Shown piece by piece: positions 1 to 7,807 of a DNA stretch of 12,113 nucleotides (positions are counted from its first letter, which is position 1; each line of letters begins with the position of its first letter). A program made the position numbers and the translations under genes. Location of the stretch: assembly GCA_002724895.1 (NCBI GenBank), contig PBQB01000103.1:1-12113 (forward strand), written 5' to 3'. This DNA is from Flavobacteriales bacterium. GTDB lineage: Bacteria; Bacteroidota; Bacteroidia; Flavobacteriales; BACL11. The notes beneath the pieces are model-generated. The model saw only the letters and a program-made list of their open reading frames with translations. It was not told where the DNA came from and did not search any database.

Positions 1-1441
1 CACCTATAAATATTTCTTCAGATAAAACATTAGGAAAAGCACCTATTTGAACCCTATAAATCAAAGTGTTTTGATTTTGTAAAACTTTATTGGAATCTAA
101 TTGTTGTTGAGCAACATAATTAGAATCGATATTAGGTTTTCTTTGAATACTATCTTTAGCAAGCTTTAGCACAGGTGGTTTATAAGAATCTATAGTACCA
201 TTATTATCAACAACAATTGAAGTCCCGTTATAGCCACTTTTATTTAATGCCTTCTCATATTCACGAGCTTCAACTAAAGAATTAAAGCTACCTGACAAAT
301 ATAGAATAGTTCCATCTTGTTCTGAATAACTTTCCAAATTATCAATACTTAAAAATGATCTTTGAACGCTAATCGGCATATCTTTTTTATATTCACCTAA
401 CTTAACTTTATAAGTTATAGGTTGTACTGTTTTATTATTCTCATTCGATTCATAAAATGCTTTATTAAATGCATTTGCTTTGGCGATTAAATACTCATCA
501 ACATTTAAATAATTTTCTCTTTTAATTTCATGATCATTATAAAATTCCGCATACTCTCTTGAAGCAACATCAAATTCTAAATACATACTTTTGTATTTTT
601 CAACACTTAACTCTACACCATTTTCATCTACGATAACACCTTCAATTGTATTTTGTTGTTTATCTAGATAATTTGGAATTCCATCATTATCACTATCAAG
701 GGGACATCCATTTTTATCAACCTCTACACCCTTTGGAGTTTTATGACATTGATCCTGAATATCTGGAACTAAATCATTATCTTCATCTTCTAAATCTAAA
801 GATTCAAAATCAATATCAGCATAATAAGTGTCATTGGTTTCATTATCTTTTTTGTCATTTTTAGACTTAAAAAGTGAATAAGAAAGCCCAAAAGTTAATG
901 ATTTATAATTATCCGAATTGTTATCAATCTTATCAAAATCAGCCATAGAAATTCCGATATTATATGCTATATCTAATTCTATTTTTTCACTAACCAACAT
1001 GTTTATTCCAATACCAAAAGGTAATGCAAAGGAATTTTCTCTTTCATTTTCATTTGTTTTAAATGAAAGGCTTTCTATTCCAAAACTCACATTGGGCTTT
1101 ATTCTTTTATTTTCAAAATATTTTTTGATAGTATAACCACCATATAGACCTATACCATTTACTTGAGAGTTAAATTGATTACTAGATAAATCTGTCTTCA
1201 AAAATAAAAAAGATAAATCAATACCATTTACTATATCAAATTGAACACCAGAAAAAACCCCAACATTTCCTTGTAATAAACCGCTATTATCTTTTGCAAG
1301 AGAATAAAATCCACTACCTAAAACAAACTTAGGACTCAACGTATTATTTGATCCTAGATCGTTATTATGATTCTGAGAAAACGAAATATTTGTACAATAG
1401 CATAAAAAAAGAAAGAAACTAGTCTTTAAGTACCGATTCAT
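1..1441 (-). CDS. Outer-membrane barrel protein with TSP3 calcium-binding linker and SPOR-type repeats (3' end outside window)
   Basis: I translated this frame from the ATG at 1441; it stays open to the window edge, giving 480 codons without a stop. Residues 1-22 form a Sec signal peptide (hydrophobic FFLFLCY core, cut near SFS|Q). Residues about 25-192 alternate polar and hydrophobic residues with many Gly and aromatics and end in FGLSYSLF, as expected of an outer-membrane beta-barrel. Residues 216-262 are thrombospondin type 3 repeats (DEDNDLVPD, TPKGVEVDKNGCPLDSDNDG), a calcium-binding linker with Cys232 and Cys246. Residues about 342-412 look like a SPOR-type domain (YKVKLGEY, then SGSFNSLVEAREYEKAL and a GY turn), and a second begins at about 460 (YRVQIGAF). 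In known proteins the barrel-TSP3 arrangement usually leads to an OmpA peptidoglycan-binding domain; here SPOR repeats take that place in the visible part. I infer an envelope-anchoring role. The true C-terminus is not visible. Confidence 0.85.
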   Translation of the reverse strand, partial: MNRYLKTSFFLFLCYCTNISFSQNHNNDLGSNNTLSPKFVLGSGFYSLAKDNSGLLQGNVGVFSGVQFDIVNGIDLSFLFLKTDLSSNQFNSQVNGIGLYGGYTIKKYFENKRIKPNVSFGIESLSFKTNENERENSFALPFGIGINMLVSEKIELDIAYNIGISMADFDKIDNNSDNYKSLTFGLSYSLFKSKNDKKDNETNDTYYADIDFESLDLEDEDNDLVPDIQDQCHKTPKGVEVDKNGCPLDSDNDGIPNYLDKQQNTIEGVIVDENGVELSVEKYKSMYLEFDVASREYAEFYNDHEIKRENYLNVDEYLIAKANAFNKAFYESNENNKTVQPITYKVKLGEYKKDMPISVQRSFLSIDNLESYSEQDGTILYLSGSFNSLVEAREYEKALNKSGYNGTSIVVDNNGTIDSYKPPVLKLAKDSIQRKPNIDSNYVAQQQLDSNKVLQNQNTLIYRVQIGAFPNVLSEEIFIG

Positions 1442-1463
1442 TATATTTTATTTAAATTTTTCG

Positions 1464-1491
1464 TAAAAATAGAAAAAAAAACAGAAAGCAA
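1464..1491 (-). promoter_or_regulatory. Candidate Bacteroidota promoter for the barrel/SPOR gene
   Basis: Read on the minus strand, TTG (1491-1489) is followed after 17 nt by TATTTTTA (1471-1464). This fits the TTG-N17-23-TAnnTTTG pattern described for Bacteroidota, apart from A for the final G. Transcription would start near 1460, leaving a leader of about 20 nt before the ATG at 1441. The spacer contains a run of nine T. In such AT-rich DNA chance matches are common, so this is only a candidate; read-through from the LOG gene 59 nt upstream is the alternative. Confidence 0.4.
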
Positions 1492-1500
1492 CTAGATACA

Positions 1501-2205
1501 CTAGAAATTAGGTTGTAAAGTATACTTATTGTAGAATTCAACAATAATTTTAACTGCTTCAGAAGGAGTATCAACAATACTGAATAAAAGCAAGTCATTT
1601 TTACTGATATTCTTTTCTTTTTTCAACATTATATTAATTATCCAATCTATCAATCCACTCCAATAATTCTTACCAACTAAAATAATTGGAAACTTGCCAA
1701 TCTTTTGAGTTTGTATTAGTGTTATTGCTTCAAAAAGCTCATCCAATGTTCCTACTCCTCCAGGCAATACAATAAAGCCTTGTGCATATTTTACAAACAT
1801 CATCTTTCTAATAAAGAAATAATCAAAATCAATTAGTTTGTCAGAGTCTATATATTTATTTGGCATTTGTTCAAAAGGGAGCTCAATATTTAATCCCACT
1901 GATTTACCGCCTCCTTTTTGAGCTCCTTTGTTTGCCGCTTCCATAATTCCAGGTCCACCTCCAGTAATAATACCGTAACCTTTATTAGTTAACATAAATG
2001 CTATTTCTTCTGCCATTTTATAATATTTATTATTCTTTTTTGTTCTAGCTGAACCAAAAACAGAAACACAAGGACCAATTTTTGATAGAGATTCAAATCC
2101 ATCAACAAACTCAGACATTATTTTAAAAATTTGCCATGAATCTGAGGTTTTAATTGCATTCCAGCTTTTAGATTTAAAAGCATTTAAAACTTTTTTATCA
2201 TTCAT
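1501..2205 (-). CDS. LOG-family (TIGR00730) nucleotide-binding Rossmann protein, putative nucleoside 5'-monophosphate phosphoribohydrolase
   Basis: This 234-residue protein carries the hallmarks of the LOG/'lysine decarboxylase-like' family: GGGPGIMEAANKG at 82-94, an Arg-Lys pair at 133-134 and PGGVGTLDE at 148-156, the last being the nucleotide-binding and catalytic signature. Characterised members cleave the N-glycosidic bond of nucleoside 5'-monophosphates (cytokinin-riboside monophosphates, AMP and similar); the old lysine decarboxylase label is a misannotation for the family. It has no signal peptide, so it should be cytoplasmic. An N-terminal extension of about 45 residues precedes the Rossmann core. 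The ATG at 2205 overlaps the uvrA stop in ATGA, which suggests translational coupling and fixes the start. The true substrate cannot be read from the sequence; nucleotide salvage or clearance is an inference. Confidence 0.9.
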   Translation of the reverse strand: MNDKKVLNAFKSKSWNAIKTSDSWQIFKIMSEFVDGFESLSKIGPCVSVFGSARTKKNNKYYKMAEEIAFMLTNKGYGIITGGGPGIMEAANKGAQKGGGKSVGLNIELPFEQMPNKYIDSDKLIDFDYFFIRKMMFVKYAQGFIVLPGGVGTLDELFEAITLIQTQKIGKFPIILVGKNYWSGLIDWIINIMLKKEKNISKNDLLLFSIVDTPSEAVKIIVEFYNKYTLQPNF

Positions 2206-5030
2206 ATTAATTCATTTACTAAATATTTGCCTGTATGGCTATCTTTACATTTTACGAGATCTTCTGGTGTTCCGTTACAAACAAGCTCTCCTCCACTTTG
2301 ACCGCCTTCTGGTCCAAGATCAATTATGTAATCAGAAACTTTTATAACATCTAAATTATGCTCAATAACTAATACTGTATTTCCCTTACTAATTAAACTA
2401 TTTAACACTTTTAACAAAATTTTAATATCTTCAAAATGTAAACCGGTGGTAGGTTCATCCAAAATATATAAAGTTTTTCCAGTTGATTTTTTTGACAGTT
2501 CTGCTGATAATTTTATTCTTTGAGCTTCACCTCCAGAAAGTGTAGTTGCAGATTGGCCCAATGTTAAATATCCTAAACCAACATTTTTTAATGTTTTTAT
2601 TTTTCTAAAAATATTTGGGATGTTTTTAAAAAAGTCTACTGCTTGATCAATTGTCAAATTTAAAATTTCTGAAATATTTAATCCTTTATACTTTATCTCT
2701 AAAGTTTCGGAATTATATCTTTTGCCATTACAATCCTTACAAGTAACACTTACATTAGGTAAAAAATTCATCTCAATAGTTTGAACTCCAGCACCTTTAC
2801 ACACTTCACATCTTCCTCCAACTACATTGAAAGAAAACCTTCCAGAACCATAACCTCTTACTTTAGACTCAGATAATTCAGCAAATAGCTTTCTTATATC
2901 TGTAAAGAAACTAGTGTATGTAGCAGGATTTGACCTTGGGGTCCTACCAATTGGTGATTGATCAACAGCAATTACTTTATCTAAATATTCAATCCCTTCA
3001 ACTTTTGAAAATTCCAATGGCTCTTTTTCACCTCTGTAAAAATGCTTGTTTAATAAAGGATATATTGTTTCATTTACTAAGGTAGATTTTCCACTACCAG
3101 AAACTCCAGTAATACAACACATAACACCTAAAGGAATCCTAACATCAATATTTTTTAAATTATTGCCTTTAGCACCATATAATGATAAAAAATTACCATT
3201 TCCTTTACGTCTTAAATTTGGAATTTCAATTCTTACTCTGTTACATAAATAATCTGAAGTGATATATTTGTTATCAATAATATTTTCATATTTTCCAGCA
3301 AAAACAATTTCACCACCATTAACACCTGCTTCTGGACCTAGATCAACAATGAAGTCTGAATTTTTAATCATATCTTTATCATGTTCTACAACAATAACTG
3401 TATTGTCCAAATCACGCAATTTTTTTAATGAATCTATAAGTTTTAAATTATCTCTTTGATGCAACCCAATACTGGGCTCATCCAAAATATACAATACATT
3501 AGTAAGTTGTGTTCCTATTTGAGTAGCTAACCTAATCCTTTGAGCTTCACCCCCACTTAATGACTTAGTACTCCTGTTTAATGAAAGATAAGATAAACCA
3601 ACATCTAAAATAAACTCTACTCTTTTTATAATTTCTTTAAAGATCTGTTTTGAAATCAATCTCTGCTTATCATTTAATTTTACTTCAATGGAACTTAACC
3701 AATCATACAATGACCTTATATCCATCATACATAAATCACTTATTGTTTTCCCAACAACACGATAATTTGATGATTGTTTATTTAATCTTGACCCATTACA
3801 ATCTTTGCATTTATAATTTGTCATATATTTTGATGCCCATTTTTGAATTGACATTGAATCTTGTTTAGAAATTTCTTCAATAAAATTTACAATACCTTCA
3901 AATGATATCTTATGAGTTTTACTAATTCCAGCAACATTTAATTTTTCTACAAATGAATCTGAATCTCCGTATAATATTGCATCAATCCCTTCTTTTGAAA
4001 TTAATTTAATAGGAGTATTTAAGTTAAAATCATACTTTTTTCCTAAAAGTGTAATTTGATCAAGAATCCACTTTGGTTTACTCACAGAAATAGGAGATAT
4101 AGCTCCTTTATTAATACTAATTAAATCATTGGGGATAATTTTTCTTATATCTACTTTTTTAAAATATCCTAATCCATTACAAGAATTGCAAGCTCCTTTA
4201 GGAGAATTAAATGAAAAAGAATTAGGTTCAGGGGGATCGTATGCAACTCCACTTTCTAAACACATTAGCTCTCTTGAAAAAAATCGAGGACTATTACTTG
4301 TTTCTTCAATAATCATCATTACCCCATTACCTTCATCCATTGCATGCTTAAATGAATTAGATAATCTACTATCATTTTCTTTAACGACTTTTAGCCTGTC
4401 AACCACAACTTCAATATCGTGTGTTTGATATCTATCTAATTTGAGTGTGGGAGTTATATCATGAATCTTTCCATTTATTCTAACTTTCAAATATTTCTTT
4501 TTTGCTAACTGATAAAATAGTTCTGCATAATGACCCTTTCTTGATCTAATAATCGGAGATAAAATAATTATCTTCTTTCCATCTAGTTCTGATTTTACTA
4601 AATTTAAAATTTGTTGATCAGAAAAACGGACCATTTTTTTACCAGTTATATAAGAATATGCCTCCCCTATCCTTGAATATAACAATCTTAAATAATCATA
4701 AATTTCAGTTATTGTACCGACAGTAGATCGTGGATTTTTAGATGTTGTCTTTTGTTCAATTGCAACAACAGGACTTAATCCAGTAATACTTTCAACATTT
4801 GGCTTATTCATTGTACCAATAAACTGTCTTGCATAAGCATTAAATGTATCTAAATACCTTCTTTGTCCTTCAGCATATATTGTATCAAAAGCTAAAGAAG
4901 ATTTTCCGCTTCCACTTTTGCCTGTGAATACAATTAATTTATTTCTTGGTATTTCAAGACTAATATTTTTAAGATTATGAACAGATGCTCCTTTGACTCT
5001 TAAATACTGTATATCAAGTTTTTTTTTCAT
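2202..5030 (-). CDS. uvrA: Excinuclease ABC subunit A (UvrA)
   Basis: UvrA is the damage-scanning ATPase of nucleotide excision repair; it loads UvrB at DNA lesions. At 942 residues it matches the usual length of about 940. Both ABC modules are complete: Walker A GKSGSGKS (37-44) and GVSGSGKS (642-649), signature LSGGEAQR (491-498 and 831-838), Walker B LYILDEP (513-519 and 854-860). Both zinc modules are intact, with Cys281/284/408/411 and Cys741/744/764/767. The region after Walker A (about 120-250) corresponds to the UvrB-binding and insertion domains. The ATG at 5030 shares one base with the stop of the upstream transglycosylase (TAATG), and its own TGA lies in the ATGA start of the LOG gene, so it is the middle of a tightly packed operon. 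Nothing is missing or broken; it should be a functional housekeeping copy. Some Bacteroidota have more than one UvrA paralogue, which this window cannot address. Confidence 0.98.
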   Translation of the reverse strand: MKKKLDIQYLRVKGASVHNLKNISLEIPRNKLIVFTGKSGSGKSSLAFDTIYAEGQRRYLDTFNAYARQFIGTMNKPNVESITGLSPVVAIEQKTTSKNPRSTVGTITEIYDYLRLLYSRIGEAYSYITGKKMVRFSDQQILNLVKSELDGKKIIILSPIIRSRKGHYAELFYQLAKKKYLKVRINGKIHDITPTLKLDRYQTHDIEVVVDRLKVVKENDSRLSNSFKHAMDEGNGVMMIIEETSNSPRFFSRELMCLESGVAYDPPEPNSFSFNSPKGACNSCNGLGYFKKVDIRKIIPNDLISINKGAISPISVSKPKWILDQITLLGKKYDFNLNTPIKLISKEGIDAILYGDSDSFVEKLNVAGISKTHKISFEGIVNFIEEISKQDSMSIQKWASKYMTNYKCKDCNGSRLNKQSSNYRVVGKTISDLCMMDIRSLYDWLSSIEVKLNDKQRLISKQIFKEIIKRVEFILDVGLSYLSLNRSTKSLSGGEAQRIRLATQIGTQLTNVLYILDEPSIGLHQRDNLKLIDSLKKLRDLDNTVIVVEHDKDMIKNSDFIVDLGPEAGVNGGEIVFAGKYENIIDNKYITSDYLCNRVRIEIPNLRRKGNGNFLSLYGAKGNNLKNIDVRIPLGVMCCITGVSGSGKSTLVNETIYPLLNKHFYRGEKEPLEFSKVEGIEYLDKVIAVDQSPIGRTPRSNPATYTSFFTDIRKLFAELSESKVRGYGSGRFSFNVVGGRCEVCKGAGVQTIEMNFLPNVSVTCKDCNGKRYNSETLEIKYKGLNISEILNLTIDQAVDFFKNIPNIFRKIKTLKNVGLGYLTLGQSATTLSGGEAQRIKLSAELSKKSTGKTLYILDEPTTGLHFEDIKILLKVLNSLISKGNTVLVIEHNLDVIKVSDYIIDLGPEGGQSGGELVCNGTPEDLVKCKDSHTGKYLVNELI

Positions 5031-5989
5031 TAAAAAATTGTATCTTTTTCAATGTTCGGGAATATTAATTCATTTGATTTATTAAATGGGATTTTAATAT
5101 GATACATTTTTCTAGATTCATCTGGCAAGCTACCTTTTCTTAGCCAGGGATTATACAACTTTAGCATCTTGTAATTTATTTCATGAATTTTAGCAAAAAA
5201 ATATAAATCAGTTATTGTAGTGTCTATATCGATAATTTTATAATTTTCAAATTCATATAAATCATTACTTCTAAAATTAAATCCATATTCATCAGGATTC
5301 TGTAAAATTTCTTTTATGGCAATAATTCTAAACACATATCTGCTTGTTTCAGAATTTAGGTGTAAATTATAATAATTATTTGAATCTTGTAATTTAATAA
5401 TCTTTTTAGTTCTACTTCTACCCATGTTGTAAGAGGCAGCAGCCATTGTCCATGAACCAAACTGTTGATATGATTCTAGTAAATATTTACATGCTGCTTC
5501 TGTAGACTTTTCTAAATTATATCTTTCATCAACATAAGAATTAACCTCTAAGCCATATTCCTTTGCAGTAGTTTTTAAAAACTGCCAAAAACCAGCTGCC
5601 CCTGAAGGAGATACAACATTTTCTAATCCACTTTCAATTAGTGCTAAATATTTAAAATCATCTGGAACATTATTATCTTTTAATATTTTTTCAATTGTTG
5701 GGAAATATTTATTAGCTCTTTTGATATATAATAAGGTATTTGATTGCCAATAAATATTTTTTAACATTTCTTTATCCAATCTTTCCCAAATTTCTGACGA
5801 GAATATAGGCACTTTTTCTCCAGCGAAATCTAACTTTTTAGGCTTTACTATTGAATAAATATTATAATTATCTTGAAATTGTGATTTAAATAATTCATCA
5901 TTATTTTTCATTTTAGATGAAAAAATGAAAAACTGAGCTAGAAAAATAAAAATACATATGAAAAAAAAATAAAATAATTTTCTATTCAT
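5030..5989 (-). CDS. Lytic murein transglycosylase, SLT/MltD-like
   Basis: The protein (319 residues) begins with a strongly hydrophobic segment at 5-24 that acts as a signal peptide or membrane anchor, so it works in the periplasm on peptidoglycan. The SLT (lysozyme-like) domain spans about 105-225. The catalytic Glu is E119 in ALIESGL, followed by the family motifs SGAAGFWQF (129-137), YNLEKSTEAACKYL (157-170) and AAASYNMG (183-190). Lytic transglycosylases of this type cleave the MurNAc-GlcNAc bond with formation of 1,6-anhydroMurNAc. The C-terminal part (about 248-303) has the rhythm of one degenerate LysM wall-binding module (IDTTITDLYFFAKIHEIN, LYNPWL, IKIP), but the match is weak. MltD proteins are usually longer with clear LysM repeats, so this is a compact version. 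It lies 2 nt after rfbC and overlaps uvrA by one base, which points to co-transcription. Confidence 0.92.
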   Translation of the reverse strand: MNRKLFYFFFICIFIFLAQFFIFSSKMKNNDELFKSQFQDNYNIYSIVKPKKLDFAGEKVPIFSSEIWERLDKEMLKNIYWQSNTLLYIKRANKYFPTIEKILKDNNVPDDFKYLALIESGLENVVSPSGAAGFWQFLKTTAKEYGLEVNSYVDERYNLEKSTEAACKYLLESYQQFGSWTMAAASYNMGRSRTKKIIKLQDSNNYYNLHLNSETSRYVFRIIAIKEILQNPDEYGFNFRSNDLYEFENYKIIDIDTTITDLYFFAKIHEINYKMLKLYNPWLRKGSLPDESRKMYHIKIPFNKSNELIFPNIEKDTIF

Positions 5990-5991
5990 CT

Positions 5992-6534
5992 TTAAAATTT
6001 GCTTTTAAAGCTCAAAAATTTAATTGCATTTTGGTCTTTTTGAGAGACAATAGGTTTTTTTATTTGCCAATCAATATTTAATGTTTTATCTGACCATAGT
6101 AAAGCTTGTTCACTTTTTTTATTATAAATCGATGTACATTTATATGAAAATATAGTATCATTTTCTAATGTGATAAATCCGTGCGCAAAACCAGGTGGAA
6201 TCCAAAATATGAGTTTATTTGTTTCACTTAACTCAATTTTATAATGAGAACCATATGTAGAAGAATCACTTCTAATGTCTACTACAACATCAAGCACTTT
6301 ACCCTTTACAACCCTAACTAACTTTCCTTGAGCATATGGGGGATTTTGAAAATGTAACCCTCTTAAAACACCATATTTAGATAAAGATTGATTATCCTGA
6401 TTAAATTCATAATTTAATCCTAATTTCTTGAATATTTTTTTGTTCCAACTTTCAAAAAAATAACCTCGATCATCTTCATAAATTTCTGGTGCAAAAACCA
6501 ACAACCCATCTAAAGGTGTATTAATTATTTTCAT
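5992..6534 (-). CDS. rfbC: dTDP-4-dehydrorhamnose 3,5-epimerase (RmlC/RfbC)
   Basis: This cupin enzyme epimerises C3 and C5 of dTDP-4-keto-6-deoxyglucose, the third step of dTDP-L-rhamnose synthesis for surface polysaccharide. At 180 residues it has the standard length. Conserved features are the N-terminal FAPEIYEDDRGYFFESW (14-30), GVLRGLHFQ (55-63) with the active-site Arg59 and His61, QGKLVRVVKG (69-78) with Lys71, DVVVDIR (82-88), WIPPGFAHGF (111-120) with His118, Tyr131 in FSYKCT, and Asp167 in SQKD, which would pair with His61. No other rhamnose genes (rfbA, rfbB, rfbD) are in the window, so it is an orphan here; the family also includes epimerases acting on related dTDP-keto sugars, and the exact sugar product is therefore inferred. 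It is the first gene of the leftward rfbC-transglycosylase-uvrA-LOG run and is divergent from the FKBP gene. Confidence 0.95.
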   Translation of the reverse strand: MKIINTPLDGLLVFAPEIYEDDRGYFFESWNKKIFKKLGLNYEFNQDNQSLSKYGVLRGLHFQNPPYAQGKLVRVVKGKVLDVVVDIRSDSSTYGSHYKIELSETNKLIFWIPPGFAHGFITLENDTIFSYKCTSIYNKKSEQALLWSDKTLNIDWQIKKPIVSQKDQNAIKFLSFKSKF

Positions 6535-6552
6535 TTAAATATATAAAAGATT

Positions 6553-6560
6553 CAAAGATA
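6553..6560 (-). promoter_or_regulatory. Candidate -7 promoter element for the rfbC operon
   Basis: On the minus strand this reads TATCTTTG, an exact match to the Bacteroidota TAnnTTTG -7 element, about 18 nt before the rfbC ATG. There is no clear TTG at the usual -33 distance; TTA at 6586-6584 is the nearest candidate, 23 nt upstream. The exact -7 match and its place in the divergent spacer support it; the weak -33 keeps confidence moderate. Confidence 0.45.
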
Positions 6561-6577
6561 AAAAATCAGCTACTATT

Positions 6578-6612
6578 TTGACGTAAAAAAATAAACAATA
6601 ATTGTACTTTTG
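6578..6612 (+). promoter_or_regulatory. Candidate promoter for the FKBP lipoprotein gene
   Basis: TACTTTTG at 6605-6612 matches the TAnnTTTG -7 element exactly, and TTG at 6578-6580 could be the -33 element. The spacing is 24 nt, one more than the commonly cited 17-23 range. The start point would fall only about 8-10 nt before the ATG at 6627, leaving a very short A-rich leader and no Shine-Dalgarno site. Confidence 0.5.
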
Positions 6613-6626
6613 TAAAAAAAAATAAA

Positions 6627-7298
6627 ATGAAAAAAAACTTCACAATAATTATATTTACTGCTCTTGTATTAAATTCATGTCAAAATGAAAAATACACTGC
6701 TCCAGAAACTGAAATAGAAAAAGTTAGTTATAGTCTAGGTATAAATATAGCTACTTCTGTAAAATCACAAGGAATTGAAGAAATAGATATTAATTCTATT
6801 TCTAAAGCTATTACAGATGTTTTTGAAGAAAATGATTTTGATATATCTGAAGAAGAAGGTCTTAAATTATTGCAAGAATACTTCAGTAAAATTACAGAAG
6901 AGAAACAAGCAATTGCTAGTGAAGAAGAAGCTAAATATTTATCTGAAAACAAAGAAAAAGAAGGCGTGATTACAACAGAAAGCGGACTACAATATAGAAT
7001 AATCAAAAGTGGTAAAGGAAAGAAAGCTAAAGAAACAGATCAAGTTACAGTACATTATCATGGGAAATTAATTGATGGCAGTGTGTTTGATAGTTCAATA
7101 GATAGAGGTGAACCTGCTACATTTCCTGTTAATGGAGTAATTCCTGGATGGGTAGAAGCTCTACAGCTTATGAGTGAAGGAGATAAATGGGAACTTACAA
7201 TACCATCAAAATTAGCTTATGGAGATAGGGGTGCAGGAGGAATAATTGGTCCGGGAGCAACTTTAATTTTTGAGGTAGAATTAATTAAAATAAATTAA
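6627..7298 (+). CDS. FKBP-type peptidyl-prolyl cis-trans isomerase, envelope lipoprotein
   Basis: A 223-residue protein with a lipoprotein signal peptide: MKKN, hydrophobic core, lipobox LNSC with the acylated Cys at 18. Residues about 30-110 form an acidic helical region resembling the N-terminal dimerisation domain of Mip/FkpA-type isomerases (VSYSLGINIATSVK). The FKBP domain covers about 117-222, with the pocket residues present: Tyr144, Phe154-Asp155, Phe166, Val171-Ile172, Trp175, Tyr198 and Phe215 (FKBP12 numbering Y26, F36/D37, F46, V55/I56, W59, Y82, F99). It should therefore be catalytically competent and bind macrolide-type ligands. It probably helps fold exported proteins, attached to one of the membranes facing the periplasm; residues after the Cys (QNEK) do not give a clear surface-export signal. 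It is the only rightward gene here, monocistronic, and converges on the DUF2147 gene. Confidence 0.93.
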   Translation: MKKNFTIIIFTALVLNSCQNEKYTAPETEIEKVSYSLGINIATSVKSQGIEEIDINSISKAITDVFEENDFDISEEEGLKLLQEYFSKITEEKQAIASEEEAKYLSENKEKEGVITTESGLQYRIIKSGKGKKAKETDQVTVHYHGKLIDGSVFDSSIDRGEPATFPVNGVIPGWVEALQLMSEGDKWELTIPSKLAYGDRGAGGIIGPGATLIFEVELIKIN

Positions 7299-7337
7299 TT
7301 TTAATATAATTTTCTATATAAAATAGTTGTAATATAC

Positions 7338-7772
7338 CTAATCAACTTTTCTAGTCCAAATGGTAGACTTTCCTAAAAAAGAGAAACCTACATAACCTCT
7401 TAATTCTAAAGTATTTGAATCTTTAAGAGTCATCATTCCAGTGTAAGTTTTACCATTTTTTGGATTATACAATCTTCCATTGTCCCACACATTACCTTCA
7501 ATATAGGCAAATCCTGTCATAAGAACTAAACCTAATCTATCTCTATCTCTTAAATTTTCATCTGGATTTAATAAATCTTTTTTTGGCTGACCATTTTCAT
7601 CATTTGGTTCTAGCATCCATGTAGTTTTTCCAGAAAGTGTTCCATTATCTTCAAAAATAGTTATTACTGCATCTTTTTCTGCATTATACCACTCACCAAT
7701 AATATCATTATTTGTTTGAGAAAAACTAAAAAGGAAAAAGAAATTGAAAATTACAATTAAAATTTTTTTCAT
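7338..7772 (-). CDS. Secreted DUF2147 family protein
   Basis: The 144-residue protein has a Sec signal peptide (1-18, Phe-rich, cut at FSFS|QT), so it is periplasmic or outer-membrane associated. The mature part matches DUF2147: GEWYN at 26-30, an early strand pair IFEDNGTLSGK, LNPDENLRDRDRLGL (68-82), the WDNGRLYNPKNGKTY block (96-110), LELRGYVGFSFLGKS (122-136) and a final WTRK. The family's function is unknown; the fold is expected to be a small, lipocalin-like beta structure, and I infer no reaction. The gene starts 35 nt after der, close enough for co-transcription. A TATCTTTA element (minus strand, 7792-7785) could alternatively give it its own promoter, though no TTG lies at the right distance. 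Confidence 0.88.
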   Translation of the reverse strand: MKKILIVIFNFFFLFSFSQTNNDIIGEWYNAEKDAVITIFEDNGTLSGKTTWMLEPNDENGQPKKDLLNPDENLRDRDRLGLVLMTGFAYIEGNVWDNGRLYNPKNGKTYTGMMTLKDSNTLELRGYVGFSFLGKSTIWTRKVD

Positions 7773-7807
7773 GTTTTTTTTTGATAAAGATATAAAAAAA
7801 ATAGGAA

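Noticed and set aside
646..1136. Two plus-strand frames of 72 codons near the left edge
   Set aside because: They are antisense to the barrel/TSP3/SPOR gene, whose minus-strand frame is open across the whole region and has clear domains.
3046..4428. Several plus-strand open frames of 66-99 codons opposite uvrA
   Set aside because: They lie antisense to an intact uvrA, have no recognisable motifs or promoters, and their composition is that of a reverse-complemented coding frame.
6728..7006. Minus-strand frame of 92 codons within the FKBP gene
   Set aside because: It is a shadow of the well-supported FKBP coding frame, with no motif of its own.
7284..7305. ATTAAAAT/ATTTTAAT hairpin at the end of the FKBP gene as a bidirectional terminator
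   Set aside because: The 8-bp stem is all A-T, overlaps the stop codon and lacks a proper T-tract; such hairpins are expected by chance in this AT-rich DNA.
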